A stretch of 64,000 bases of DNA from Cryptosporangium arvum DSM 44712 (GCF_000585375.1 NZ_KK073874.1:6230894-6294893); one strand, 5' to 3'. Numbered from the stretch's first letter, positions 16,178-25,025 are shown. Translations and numbers: made by a program. The notes: generated by a model not told the origin, from the letters alone.

Positions 16178-16193
16178 GCTTTTCAAACACGCC
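16178..16193 (-). repeat. IS inverted repeat, right end
   Basis: Reverse complement reads GGCGTGTTTGAAAAGC; the outside flank is CTAG. Confidence 0.85.
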
Positions 16194-16218
16194 CTAGGCC
16201 GCCGCTCCACTCTCTGCA

Positions 16219-16821
16219 TCACTTCTTGTCGCGCGCGTCCAGCATCCGCTTGATCTGTCCGGCGTCCGTGCCTGGACGAACGCTGGGGAACGGAGCGGCG
16301 CGCAGTCCCGCGAGATGGATGTCGAGAAAACGCTCCCAGGCCTCGGGGGCAACGGAACCGCTCACGGCGACGACACCGCGTACTCCCCAGATCAGGATCT
16401 GGAGGTCGCCCTTGGTGGCGCTGTCGTTGATCGTGCGATGCGTCTTCGCCTGGGTCAGAAGTTGGTCGAACAGGCTGTCGAGTTGCTCGCCCACGCCCGG
16501 GCCCAGATCGCTGATGAAGCGGTCGGAATAGCCGAGGTGGTCGATCAAAGACCTGCTGAGCAGGCGGAGAAATTCCTCCAGACCGGTCCCGTCCCCTCGC
16601 GCGAGAGCCTCCTGTGCAGCTGCGACGAGACCCTCGTACATCGAATTCACCAATTGGCTGAGCAGGAGTTCCTTGTTCGGGAAATGCCGGTAGACGGTGC
16701 CGACACCGACGCCCGCGCGGCTGGCGACAACGTCCAGGCCCACGTCGGTTCCCAGCTCGGAGAACACCTCATGGGCGCTCCTCAGGATCAGCTCCTGGTT
16801 GCGGGCCGCGTCTCGGCGCAC
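16219..16821 (-). CDS. TetR-family regulator of the adjacent exporter
   Basis: A 200-residue protein from GTG 16821 (AAAGGAG upstream). Its TetR HTH spans about 8-55: NQELILRSAHEVFSELGTDVGLDVVASRAGVGVGTVYRHFPNKELLL. The C-terminal SBP-like helices contain WGVRGVVAVSGSVAPEAWERFL. The gene overlaps the end of the upstream MFS gene by 34 bases, so the two are cotranscribed. An IS element has inserted 22 bases beyond its stop. It probably represses the MFS exporter by binding the 20-bp palindrome at 18279. Confidence 0.9.
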   Translation of the reverse strand: MRRDAARNQELILRSAHEVFSELGTDVGLDVVASRAGVGVGTVYRHFPNKELLLSQLVNSMYEGLVAAAQEALARGDGTGLEEFLRLLSRSLIDHLGYSDRFISDLGPGVGEQLDSLFDQLLTQAKTHRTINDSATKGDLQILIWGVRGVVAVSGSVAPEAWERFLDIHLAGLRAAPFPSVRPGTDAGQIKRMLDARDKK

Positions 16822-18221
16822 GAGGGCTCCTTTCGCGGCACGCTGGGGGTTTCCGGTATCAGAAGCGCGGCCACGGCGGCCAGCACGAAGACGAATGCCA
16901 TCGCGGCGAAGCCGACTATATATCCGGACCTTTCCGGCAAGCCGTTCGGCATCAGCTGTGACGTCACGACGCTTGCCATCAGCGCCGCGCCGACCGAGCC
17001 GCCGATCGTCCGGATGTTGGCGTTCATGCCGCTGGCGACGCCGGTCTGCGACGGTGGAACGGCCGCGACGACGAGACCCGACATCGCCGCGAAGACGAGT
17101 CCGAGCCCGACTCCGATGAGGGCCGAGGACAGATAGATCTCCCACGTGTGCTCGTGTGCGACGGCGAGCAGGGCCATGGCAGCGCCACCGATGAGACACC
17201 CGAGGACCACGACTCGCCTGGCACTGATGATCGACGCGAGGCGTCCGGCGAACACGCCGGACACGAACATGGTGATCGACGAAGGCAGGAGCAGCAGACC
17301 GGACTCGGCGATGCTGGCGCCGAAGCCGTAGCCGGCGGACGGAGAGGTCTGGACGAACTGCGGAAGAAAGGCGAAGACCGCGTACATCGTGGCGCCGGTG
17401 AGCAGAGCTATCAGGTTGCTGGTCCAGATGGTGGTCAAGCGCAACATCCGCAGATCGATCAGAGGTGTCGCGGCCCGCTGCTCGGCCCGGATCCATAGTC
17501 CGCCTGCCACGAGCGCCCCGGCCAGCAAGCCGATGACAACCGGTGAGCCCCAGCCCTCGGCGGGTGCATGGTTCATCGCCAGCAGCAGACACACCAGCCA
17601 AGCGGAGAGCAGGACCGCGGGCAGCCAGCTCACCGTTCCGCCGCGACGTTCCGGTGAGGGCGGCACCAGGAAGCGCGCGGCTACGGCGGCCACCAGCGTC
17701 ACGATCATGGGCAACCAGAACAGCCAGCGGTAGCCCAGGTGGTCGACGATGGGACCGGCCAGGACGATGCCGAGACCCCCTCCGACCGCGCTCAACGAGG
17801 CGATCAACCCAACGGCACCGGCGACCTTTTCCCTTGGGAACTCGTCACGGACGATGCCGAAGGACAGCGGGAGAGCGCCACCGCCGAGGCCTTGGACGAC
17901 CCGGGCGATGATCATCACCGTCATGTTCGTGGCCACCGCCGCCAGCAGGGACCCCACGGACAGGGCCAGAAGGACGAAGACCAGAACACCTCGCCGGCCC
18001 AGCAGGTCGCCGATCCGGCCCATGATCGGCGTGCAGATCGAGGCCGCCAGCAGGTAGGCGGTCAGAACCCAGGTGACGGTGGCCTGACTGGTGTGCAGGA
18101 CCGTCACCATCGTCGCGAGGACGGGCGTCAGCAAGGACTGCATCAAGGTGAAAGCGACGACCGACGACGCCAGGACGGCGAAGGTCGCGTTGAGCGGGAT
18201 ACGGCGGGTCTGGGAGTCCAC
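16788..18221 (-). CDS. MFS drug exporter, DHA2 (14-helix) family
   Basis: A 477-residue permease from GTG 18221 (VDSQTRRIPLNATFAV). It has motif A GRIGDLLGRRGVLV in the loop after helix 2, motif B-like IIARVVQGLGGGALPLSFG, motif C in GLIASLSAVGGGLGIVLAGPIVD, and fourteen predicted helices. DHA2 members export drugs, dyes or the host's own metabolites by proton antiport. It is followed in the same transcript by a TetR repressor, the standard arrangement for inducible exporters. A longer in-frame reading upstream to 18413 is not supported because it would run over the operator. Confidence 0.9.
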   Translation of the reverse strand: MDSQTRRIPLNATFAVLASSVVAFTLMQSLLTPVLATMVTVLHTSQATVTWVLTAYLLAASICTPIMGRIGDLLGRRGVLVFVLLALSVGSLLAAVATNMTVMIIARVVQGLGGGALPLSFGIVRDEFPREKVAGAVGLIASLSAVGGGLGIVLAGPIVDHLGYRWLFWLPMIVTLVAAVAARFLVPPSPERRGGTVSWLPAVLLSAWLVCLLLAMNHAPAEGWGSPVVIGLLAGALVAGGLWIRAEQRAATPLIDLRMLRLTTIWTSNLIALLTGATMYAVFAFLPQFVQTSPSAGYGFGASIAESGLLLLPSSITMFVSGVFAGRLASIISARRVVVLGCLIGGAAMALLAVAHEHTWEIYLSSALIGVGLGLVFAAMSGLVVAAVPPSQTGVASGMNANIRTIGGSVGAALMASVVTSQLMPNGLPERSGYIVGFAAMAFVFVLAAVAALLIPETPSVPRKEPSCAETRPATRS

Positions 18222-18278
18222 GGGGACCTCGAGCTTCCAACGGCGCGTTCGGTGTGCGCCGTCGACTGTACATGAATC

Positions 18279-18298
18279 GGAAACGGACGTCCGCTTCC
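18279..18298. promoter_or_regulatory. Probable TetR operator upstream of the DHA2 exporter
   Basis: GGAAACGGACGTCCGCTTCC is a near-perfect 20-bp palindrome (one symmetric mismatch pair) centred on GGACGTCC, about 58 bases before the exporter GTG. Sites of this form, AAACGGAC-GTCCGTTT, are common beside TetR-controlled exporters in actinomycetes. Confidence 0.75.
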
Positions 18299-18468
18299 GT
18301 TTTGACGCTGTCGCGGGTACCTTCACCGACCAGGACCCCTCCGACGAGAAAGAGATCCGGAATTCCATCGCCAATCGCAGCAAGGGTGAAGCTGGGCGCA
18401 TCACGCTTCGCACCCCTGGCCGGCGCCTCGGGCCGACGCGGCAACTTCACCGATCGGCTGAGGGCCGG

Positions 18469-20004
18469 ATGCGGATGAAGATCAGGTGGAGCACTCGCGA
18501 GCTGGCCGAGGTGGCCGGCACCACGGTGAAGACCGTCCGTCACTACCACCGGACCGGGCTGCTGCCCGAGCCGCACCGGGCCGACAACGGGTACAGACAG
18601 TACGAGACCACGCACTTGATCCGGTTGCTGCGGATTCGCCGCCTCGTAGAACTCGGAGTGTCACTGCCGGAGATCACGGTCATCGAGGGCTCGGGCGAGG
18701 GCGCCGAACAGACCTTCCGCGCCTTGGACGCCGAGCTGGCGGCGAGCATCGAACACCAGCAACGGGTCCGGGCAGAACTGGCGCTGATCATGGGTGACGT
18801 CAGCCTGGCCGGCCTACCGTCCGGTTTCGACGGTCACGTCGGTAGCCGGTCGCGGGCCACCCACGCGTTCGTGCTTGTCGCCGTCCGGCTGCTGGACCCG
18901 TCGGTCGTCGAAACCCTGCGCGAGCTGATGTCCACGCCGCGAAGTGATACGGCGACAGAGTTCGACACCCTGCCCGGCGATGCGAACGAGCAGACACGGC
19001 AGAGTCTCGCGGAGCGGTACGCGCCCGAGGTCATCCGCACTGTCCACAGCCACCCTCGGCTGAAGGACGTGGCGGAACGGGCCGCGACCGGCCTCGACAT
19101 GGGCCCGTGGTCCGTGGTGATCGAGGGAATCCTCGAGCTGCACAACACGGCCCAGATCGACGTCATCAAGCGCATGTACGCCGCCCTTCACCCGCCCGGG
19201 ACGGGCACAGCGCCTGACGCAACTCGTGACGGTGCCCCACGGGGGCGTGATCGGCCGACGCGCACGAGGCGCGGCTGGAGCACACGAGAACTGGCCGAGA
19301 TCGCCGGCCTCACCGTGAAAACGGTGAGGCACTACCACGCGATCGGTCTGCTGGCGGAGCCGGAGCGGCTGGCCAACGGCTACAAGCAGTACCGGCTGCC
19401 CCACCTCGTCCGGCTCCTGGAGATCCGCCGGCTCACTGATCTCGGCATGAGGCTGTCCGACATCGCGGCCACGCAGCATCGGGTTGAGGACGCGGAGCAG
19501 TTGTTCAGCGCGCTCGACTCCGCGACGGCCGCTGACATCGAACGCAAGGAGCGCACCCGCGCCGAGTTGGCGGAGATCCGGAAGCAGCAGCACCTGACCG
19601 AGCTGCCGCCCGGATTCGGCGGAGTCGCCGATGACCTTACGGGCAGCGATCGAACGATCGCCATGCTCGGCTCACGAGTCTTCGAACCCTGGGTCATGCA
19701 GGAGCTGAAGGCGCTGATGTCGCACCCGCGCACCGCCTGCGCGCGCGAGTTCGACTCGCTGCCCGCCGACGCCGACGAGAAGACCCGGCAACTTCTGGCC
19801 GAACGGTACGCGCCCGAGGTTCACCAGCACCAACAGCGGCACCCGGACCTGATGGCCGTGGCCGAGGACGGCAAAGCGGGCCGCGGGCCGCGTCACTGGG
19901 CGATCATCGGCCAAGCAATCACCGAGCTGTACAACCCCGCCCAGCTCGACGTCCTGCACCGCATGAAAGTCATCATCGCCGGCCAGGTCGAAAGCCGCTC
20001 TTGA
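18469..20004 (+). CDS. Single-chain tandem MerR regulator (MerR-effector-MerR-effector)
   Basis: A 511-residue protein made of two full MerR-type regulators end to end. Unit 1 (about 5-245) has winged helix STRELAEVAGTTVKTVRHYHRTGLL and dimer-helix/effector region ending NTAQIDVIKRMYAAL. A basic linker (about 246-268, GRDRPTRTRR) follows. Unit 2 (269-511) has STRELAEIAGLTVKTVRHYHAIGLL, again followed by an effector region with the repeated block AERYAPEV and a C-terminal NPAQLDVLHRMKVII. Normal MerR proteins have one unit and dimerise. Here the halves differ clearly, so the duplication is old. ATG 18469 is chosen; ATG 18475 is also possible. Confidence 0.85.
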   Translation: MRMKIRWSTRELAEVAGTTVKTVRHYHRTGLLPEPHRADNGYRQYETTHLIRLLRIRRLVELGVSLPEITVIEGSGEGAEQTFRALDAELAASIEHQQRVRAELALIMGDVSLAGLPSGFDGHVGSRSRATHAFVLVAVRLLDPSVVETLRELMSTPRSDTATEFDTLPGDANEQTRQSLAERYAPEVIRTVHSHPRLKDVAERAATGLDMGPWSVVIEGILELHNTAQIDVIKRMYAALHPPGTGTAPDATRDGAPRGRDRPTRTRRGWSTRELAEIAGLTVKTVRHYHAIGLLAEPERLANGYKQYRLPHLVRLLEIRRLTDLGMRLSDIAATQHRVEDAEQLFSALDSATAADIERKERTRAELAEIRKQQHLTELPPGFGGVADDLTGSDRTIAMLGSRVFEPWVMQELKALMSHPRTACAREFDSLPADADEKTRQLLAERYAPEVHQHQQRHPDLMAVAEDGKAGRGPRHWAIIGQAITELYNPAQLDVLHRMKVIIAGQVESRS

Positions 20005-20051
20005 CGTTGCCCCACGGGCACGGCATCGAGAGCGATCCCTCCAACAGCGAC

Positions 20052-20215
20052 AGTCCACGCCTCGTGGTGATGACCGGTGCCGTCGATCCTGGTCGGGGCC
20101 CGTGGCGTTGGGCGTGACGTGCCCGCTGGTGTCTCAACCCTCCAGCTGGATCTCGCCTCTCTCGGCAAGGTCCGGGAATTCGCGGAAGCGTACGTTTCCC
20201 TGGTGAAGGGCGAGG
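20052..20215 (+). pseudogene. N-terminal relic of a short-chain dehydrogenase
   Basis: RLVVMTGA (frame of 20061) is followed in a different frame by ILVGARGVGRDVPAGVST then LQLDLASLGKVREFAEAY. This is the start of an SDR with the glycine-rich nucleotide-binding stretch deleted between about 20082 and 20086. The copy is cut off where the stop of the opposing MFS-hydrolase gene lies. It is another relic that kept flanking pieces but lost the core. Confidence 0.65.
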
Positions 20216-22468
20216 TCACCTACCCCGATCCGGCCGTTCGCCCGCGACGAACTGCAGATCCTTACCCCGGAGCCAGGTTCGCACGGTCTGGACCAGTTCC
20301 TCCTTGCGCTCCAGCGGCAACCAGTGCCCGGCAGGCAGACTCGTCTCGGTCAGGTCCGCGCAGGCCGAGCGCATCGGGTCACCCTGGTGATTGCCCGTCA
20401 CGGTGCAGATCGCGTCCCAGTCGCCGTTGACGAACAGCACCGGCAGGGTCAGGCGGCCACCGTCGGGCGCCTCGCGGGCATAGGCGATGTTGGCGGCGTC
20501 GTTGGTGTACCACGCGCAGGACGGGCCGAAGCCCTGCGCCTTGAACGCCCGGACCAGCACGTCGAAGTCCTCGGCGGGCCAGAGAGCCGGGTCGGCCGCG
20601 GTCGGCGGGGCGTGGTGCTCGCCGCCGAAGCGGCCACCGTCCCGGGTGACCGTCGCGGTCGGTGCGACCTGGCCGAGCGCGTCGGGGTCACCCGGCCGAT
20701 AGATCGACGCCAGAGTGGCGGCCGGGTCCGCATCGAGGTCCGCGACCGCGGCGTCGAAGTGGGTGGTGTAGTGGCGGTAGTAGTCCCACTGGCCGTCCGG
20801 GTAGCGGTCGGCTGGATAGATCGTCCGATCGACCAGCGGCACGAGCGTGGCCAGGCTGTTCGAGTCCGGGAAGTACGCCCACGAGGTCAGTACGACGCCG
20901 CGGCAGCGCTCGGGCGCATGGGCGGCAACCGCGCCGGCCACGATGGAGCCCCAGTCGTGCCCGACCCAGACCGCCGGTCCTCCCCCGAGCTGGTCGTGCA
21001 GCTCCCCCAGGTCGGCCACGACCTCCCTGATGGCGTAGTCCTCGTTGGCCGCCGGGGCGGCGGACGCACCGAAGCCGCGGAGGTCGGGGGCGACGCAGTG
21101 CCAGCCGTCGGCGGCGAACGCCTCCAGCTGGGCGCGCCACATCAACCCGATGGCCGGCCAGCCGTGCAAGAAGATCATCAGCGGTCCGTCGGCCGGGCCG
21201 GACTCGACGTAGTGCGTCGCCTGACGAGCCGTGCGGAAGGTGCGGAAACTCAACGACGGGGCCCGAGCCGGCCGAGGCTCGGAGCCACCGGCCCGACGGC
21301 CGTGCATGATTCCGGCGACGGCGGCCAGGACGACCAGGACGATTTCCAAGGCCCCGTACGCGACGGCGGTGGGCTGGAGACCGAACCGCTCGACGGCGAG
21401 ACCGGCCGCGAGCGCCGGCACACTGAAGGCGAGGTAACTGGCGATGTACATGGTCGCGAACACCTGGCCGCGCCGGGCCTCCGGCGCGGCCACGCTCAGC
21501 GCTCCCAGGGCGAACCGGAACGACGCACCGAAGCCGCATCCCGCGAACACCGAGCCGACCACGTAGAGCGTCAACGTACCGGTCAGCATGGCGACGACCG
21601 TGATCAGGACGCCGACGGCGAGAGTCCCGTAGCCGAACCCCTCCCGCAGCCGGGGCGGCGTCACCGTCGATGCCAGCGTGCCCGCGATCCCGGCGGCGAA
21701 GAACGCCCCGAGCACGATGCCGACGACAAAATGACTGCGTACGCCGAGCACGGTGCCGAGCACCGACGACCCTAGGGACAGATACAGTCCGGCGAGCGCC
21801 CATGTCGCCGCGATGGACGGCAGCAGGGACAGGAACACCGGCCGCGTCTCGAGCGGCAGTCCGGCGCTGGGTCGCAGCGACCGCCAGATCGATTCGCGCG
21901 GTGCCACATCGGAACGGGCCCGCTCGGGAGTCAGCCAGACGAGCGCGGCCAGCACCAGATAGACGATGCCGAGGATCCAGAAGACGAGTTGGCGCGGCAG
22001 CGGCGCGAACTCCACCAGCGCACCGGCGAGGACCGCCCCGATCGCGATGCCCAGCGCGGGGACCGAGCTGCTGACGATCGAAGCGGATCGCGGGTTCGGT
22101 GCGGAGTCCGTGATCATCGCCGTGGTGGTGCCCGTGGCGGCGCCGACCGCGAATCCCTGCACGATGCGCGCGAGGGTCAGGTCACCGGTGCCTCCGGCGA
22201 TCGCGAAGAGCAGCATGCCCAGCGCGAGGAGCACCAGGGCTCCGGAGGCGACCGGCCGGCGTCCGATCCGGTCGGAGAGCGATCCGACGGTCAGCAGCGC
22301 GGCGAGCAGCGCGAAGACGTACACGGCGAAGATGAACGTCAACGTGAAGGCCGAGAAGCCCCAGAGCTGCTGGTAGACGGGGTAGAGCGGGGACGGCGCC
22401 GAGGCCGCCGTCAGCGTCGCGGCACCGGCGGCCCCGGCGACGACGTAGGAGACTGGACGAGTGAGCAC
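20216..22468 (-). CDS. MFS transporter fused to an epoxide-hydrolase-like alpha/beta hydrolase
   Basis: One uninterrupted 750-residue frame. Residues 1-390 form a 12-helix MFS permease (signature GSLSDRIGRRPVASGALVLL at 63-82, RIVQGFAVGAATG at 101-113). After a short Pro/Arg linker (395-405), residues 415-745 form an alpha/beta hydrolase. This has HGWP (435-438), PDLRGFGAS, the nucleophile elbow VGHDWGS (Asp505), cap tyrosine candidate in AWYTND, the acid in VNGDWDAI (Asp683/Asp685) and His715 in AGHW. Asp as nucleophile with HGWP is typical of epoxide hydrolases and related dehalogenases. The enzyme would sit at the inner membrane face, perhaps modifying what is exported. It is controlled by the divergent TetR gene. 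Confidence 0.85.
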   Translation of the reverse strand: MLTRPVSYVVAGAAGAATLTAASAPSPLYPVYQQLWGFSAFTLTFIFAVYVFALLAALLTVGSLSDRIGRRPVASGALVLLALGMLLFAIAGGTGDLTLARIVQGFAVGAATGTTTAMITDSAPNPRSASIVSSSVPALGIAIGAVLAGALVEFAPLPRQLVFWILGIVYLVLAALVWLTPERARSDVAPRESIWRSLRPSAGLPLETRPVFLSLLPSIAATWALAGLYLSLGSSVLGTVLGVRSHFVVGIVLGAFFAAGIAGTLASTVTPPRLREGFGYGTLAVGVLITVVAMLTGTLTLYVVGSVFAGCGFGASFRFALGALSVAAPEARRGQVFATMYIASYLAFSVPALAAGLAVERFGLQPTAVAYGALEIVLVVLAAVAGIMHGRRAGGSEPRPARAPSLSFRTFRTARQATHYVESGPADGPLMIFLHGWPAIGLMWRAQLEAFAADGWHCVAPDLRGFGASAAPAANEDYAIREVVADLGELHDQLGGGPAVWVGHDWGSIVAGAVAAHAPERCRGVVLTSWAYFPDSNSLATLVPLVDRTIYPADRYPDGQWDYYRHYTTHFDAAVADLDADPAATLASIYRPGDPDALGQVAPTATVTRDGGRFGGEHHAPPTAADPALWPAEDFDVLVRAFKAQGFGPSCAWYTNDAANIAYAREAPDGGRLTLPVLFVNGDWDAICTVTGNHQGDPMRSACADLTETSLPAGHWLPLERKEELVQTVRTWLRGKDLQFVAGERPDRGR

Positions 22469-22481
22469 GCGACCTCCGTCA

Positions 22482-22501
22482 AAAGCAATAATCTTTGCTT
22501 T
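22482..22501. promoter_or_regulatory. Probable TetR operator between the fusion gene and TetR
   Basis: AAAGCAA-TAATCT-TTGCTTT is a perfect 7-bp inverted repeat, AT-rich in a GC-rich genome. It lies 13 bases upstream of the fusion gene start and 46 bases before the TetR GTG. Confidence 0.7.
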
Positions 22502-22546
22502 AACCGTCGTTCGGGCCGGTCAAACGTGCTCACGTATGATCGTGGG

Positions 22547-23107
22547 GTGTCTGACCGAGGAGCCGCACGTCGCCCCGGCGGACGAAGTGACCGGGTGCTC
22601 ACCGCGATCTACACCGCGGTCGGCGAGCTGGTCGGGACGGGAGCCGACCGGATCAGCTTCCCGGTGATCGCCGAGCGGGCCGGGATCAACCCGACGACGC
22701 TGTACCGCCGCTGGCCGGACGTCAACGCGCTGCTCGAGGAGGTCGCGGTCGCCGCCCTCACCCGGGACGGCGACGCGCTGCCCGACACCGGGTCGTTCGA
22801 GCAGGACCTGACGGCGTGGGCGAGCGTCATCGCGCGCGACGTCACCCGCCCCGAACGGGTCCGCTACATGCGTGCGATGGTCGCCGCCCGCGTCGACCTC
22901 GTGGTGCACTGCGCGGTCACCGAGAAGCGGGGTGAACAGGCGGCGGAGATGGTCCGCCGGGCCCACGAGCGTGGCGAGCAGACGCCGACGGTCCCGCAGA
23001 TCCTCGACCACGTCATCGCGCCGCTGTACCACCACGTCGTCTTCGCCCTGCCCGCGGACGAGCAGTACGCGCGACGGCTGGTCCGCGACGTCCTGTCGAT
23101 GGCCTGA
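22547..23107 (+). CDS. TetR-family regulator, divergent from the MFS-hydrolase fusion
   Basis: A 186-residue protein from GTG 22547. Its HTH covers about 15-60: DRVLTAIYTAVGELVGTGADRISFPVIAERAGINPTTLYRRWPDVNALL. The TetR_C_33/16-like C-terminal domain ends VIAPLYHHVVFALPADEQYARRLVRDVLSM. The divergent arrangement and the palindrome at 22482 make it the likely repressor of the fusion gene and of itself. Confidence 0.9.
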   Translation: MSDRGAARRPGGRSDRVLTAIYTAVGELVGTGADRISFPVIAERAGINPTTLYRRWPDVNALLEEVAVAALTRDGDALPDTGSFEQDLTAWASVIARDVTRPERVRYMRAMVAARVDLVVHCAVTEKRGEQAAEMVRRAHERGEQTPTVPQILDHVIAPLYHHVVFALPADEQYARRLVRDVLSMA

Positions 23108-23339
23108 ACCAACGCCGAGTGGCCTGAGCTCGGATCCGCCCACGGCGGGCGCTGTGTCCAGGACCGGGCCGGCAGAAGCCGCCGCGGAGCTCCGGCTGCA
23201 GCAAGGTGACGGCGCGGGAGCCACTCCCCCGATGCGCACTCCGCCTTCGGAGTGCGACCCGAAGAGTGCGGCCGGGCGTACCCATCGCCGTCGGCGACTC
23301 AACGACGACCCATCCGACCCAGAAGGGCTCGGCCCGCGA

Positions 23340-23600
23340 CTCGTGGTTCGTGTCGCGCGCGGTGGGGCTCGCTCATGTGCTGCGTGATGCCGTTGGGCCG
23401 CAGCGCCTTCCGCTCGGCTCGGCTCCGCTCGGCTCGGCTCGGCCAACGACAATGCCGGAAGCTGAGCCCTCGGCTGCCTCGCCCGGGCCCGCAAGTACCG
23501 GGACAGCGCCCGTGTTTGCCGATCTCCGACAGCCACTCGCCGGTCGACCGGTTCAGCGTCGACGTCGGACCAGCTGTCAGGGCGTCAGACTCAGCGAAGT
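23340..23600 (-). pseudogene. Tyrosine recombinase relic A (middle part)
   Basis: Reading right to left, LNRSTGEWLSEIGKHG corresponds to LYRSTGTRLSEIGND of relic C (26150), and ALRPNGITQHM corresponds to its MRPNGIKIRL. The DNA between is scrambled and includes a short tandem repeat. No N-terminal or catalytic C-terminal part is attached. Confidence 0.55.
23411..23443. repeat. Short tandem CGGCTC-type repeat
   Basis: Units of CGGCT(C) are repeated about five to six times with one CCGCTC variant, inside the recombinase relic. It is probably slippage in dead sequence. Confidence 0.6.
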
Positions 23601-23971
23601 CATCGATTCGAAAACGAGGAGTCCGTACTCCGTCAGCGGCAGAACCCTCGTGGCTCAGGCTCAGGGCCAGCCGCAACCCCACGGCCGTGCGAGCGGGACG
23701 AGCGAATCAAACGCTACGAGGCACCAAGGCAGGTACTCGCCCTCGCGGTGCGCTTGGCGACGCCGGCCGCTCGACGCGCCGTCATTCATCACGAAAGGAC
23801 TCTCCGCGAGCAACGCCCGATCCATACCGCTCTGCTGGTCTTCAGCACCGCACCGGATGCGTCCAGCTGAGTGGCTCCTGCTCACCGCGAACTCGTTTAA
23901 ATTAGACCAACGCGGCCGCTGGGCAACGGTGTGTCGCCCAGCGACCGCATCAGCCTGACCGCTCAGACTTG
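23600..23971. other. Gap between recombinase relics, no gene seen
   Basis: About 370 bases with open frames in several phases but no recognisable protein, hairpin or RNA. It is lower in GC at 23880-23915 than the rest of the window, consistent with degraded mobile DNA. Confidence 0.4.
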
Positions 23972-24110
23972 CTCGCCGATACCCAGTCGCTGTTGGGCGC
24001 GTTCGGCCGACGCGCTCGCCCCGTAGTGCCGCGGCATATCCGAGCAGCACTATCAGGTCGCCCGTATCGCCGCCGTCGAGCTGAACTCGTGCGCGAAGCT
24101 GATTAACCCT
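23972..24110 (-). pseudogene. Tyrosine recombinase relic B (C-terminal fragment)
   Basis: GGDTGDLIVLLGYAA and the adjoining DNA match the C-terminal GGDTGDLMVLLGGASAGMPRHYG region of relic C, including the segment that should hold the catalytic Tyr. Here the HYG region is damaged. It lies on the wrong side of relic A to belong to the same copy, so at least two extra copies or a rearrangement are implied. Confidence 0.6.
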
Positions 24111-24249
24111 GCCGGGTAGCAGTCTTGCGAACTTCTGAGCGTGCCGACCGAAACCGGATGCCCGGGTCGGCGGGACGAGCGGGCAGGCCCGGCCTCCGGC
24201 TTTGAGCGCGAGGCCGAAGGCGCCGCGCTCGCCGATCGCCGCCGGAGGT

Positions 24250-25008
24250 TCAGAGTTGAGTGCCGCCGGAGGCATCGATGACCTGGCCGGTGATCCAGCG
24301 GCCCTGGTCGGAGGCGAGGAATGCGACGATGTCGGCGATGTCCTCCGGCTCGCCGAGGCGTCCGAGGGCGACGCGGGCCGTGGCCTGTGCGGCGGCCGGC
24401 TCATTGGTAAGCAGGTGGGCGTTGTTGTCGGTAAGCGTGACGCCGGGCGACACCGCGTTGACGGTAATCCTCCGGGGTCCGAGCTGCTGGGCGAGGGTGT
24501 GCGTGAATGCGTCCAGGGCACCCTTGGCCGCGGCGTAGGCGATCAGCTCCGGGCTGGCGACCGTGGCCGCGATGCTGGAGATGTTGATGATCCGGCCGCC
24601 GTCGCGCAAGCGCGGCAGCGCGAGCTTGGTGACGAAGAACGGCGCTTTCACGCTCGTCGCGAACACCCGGTCGAATTCGTCCTCGGCGAGCCCTTCCAGC
24701 CGGGTGAAGCTGCCCTTGGCGGCGTTGTGGACGAGGATGTCGAGCCCGCCGCCGGGCGCCAGGTCTCCGGCCGCCTCGTCGAACGCCGCCCACAGGTGGC
24801 CCGCGTCGCCCGGGGTACCCAAGTCGGTGTGCAGGGCGAACGCCCGGCCACCGTCCCGGACGATCCGCTCGACGGTGTCCCGGGCGGCCGCCTCGTTGCG
24901 GGACCAGACGATGCCGACGATCGCGCCGTCGCGGGCGAACCGTTCGGCGATCGCCCGGCCGATTCCGCGGCTACCGCCGGTGATGAGCGCGACCTTGTTC
25001 TCCAACAT
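24250..25008 (-). CDS. Short-chain dehydrogenase/reductase (FabG-like)
   Basis: A 252-residue classical SDR. It has Rossmann motif TGGSRGIGRAIAE (10-22), VHNAAKG, SSIAATVASPELIAYAAAKGALDAF with the Tyr-x3-Lys pair, NAVSPGVTLT and C-terminal WITGQVIDASGG. GGAGG lies 6 bases before the ATG. The form is that of FabG-like or glucose-dehydrogenase-like oxidoreductases; substrate unknown. It is divergent from a MarR gene (25115), with a large palindrome between them, so it is probably the repressed target. It is boxed in by recombinase relics, suggesting the pair arrived with an integrative element. Confidence 0.9.
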   Translation of the reverse strand: MLENKVALITGGSRGIGRAIAERFARDGAIVGIVWSRNEAAARDTVERIVRDGGRAFALHTDLGTPGDAGHLWAAFDEAAGDLAPGGGLDILVHNAAKGSFTRLEGLAEDEFDRVFATSVKAPFFVTKLALPRLRDGGRIINISSIAATVASPELIAYAAAKGALDAFTHTLAQQLGPRRITVNAVSPGVTLTDNNAHLLTNEPAAAQATARVALGRLGEPEDIADIVAFLASDQGRWITGQVIDASGGTQL

Positions 25009-25025
25009 CGGTGCCTCCGAAAAAT

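Larger units (their letters stand above)
15266..16193 (-). mobile_element. IS5-family (IS427-group-like) insertion sequence, apparently complete
   Basis: A 928-bp element bounded by 16-bp inverted repeats (GGCCTGTTTGAAAAGC at 15266 and its partner at 16178-16193, one mismatch). It is flanked on both sides by CTAG (15262-15265 and 16194-16197), consistent with a 4-bp (or central TA) target duplication. It carries two overlapping reading frames encoding a DDE transposase, with an A4G5 slippery run (15812-15820) where -1 frameshifting would fuse them. Intact ends, target duplication and both frames suggest a recent and possibly active insertion. Confidence 0.88.

Noticed and set aside
20005-20215. 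Intact small gene between the MerR and MFS-hydrolase genes
   Set aside because: The SDR-like motifs are in two frames with the nucleotide-binding Gly motif missing.
23411-23443. Functional tandem repeat or regulatory array
   Set aside because: Short, imperfect and located within decayed recombinase sequence; simple slippage explains it.
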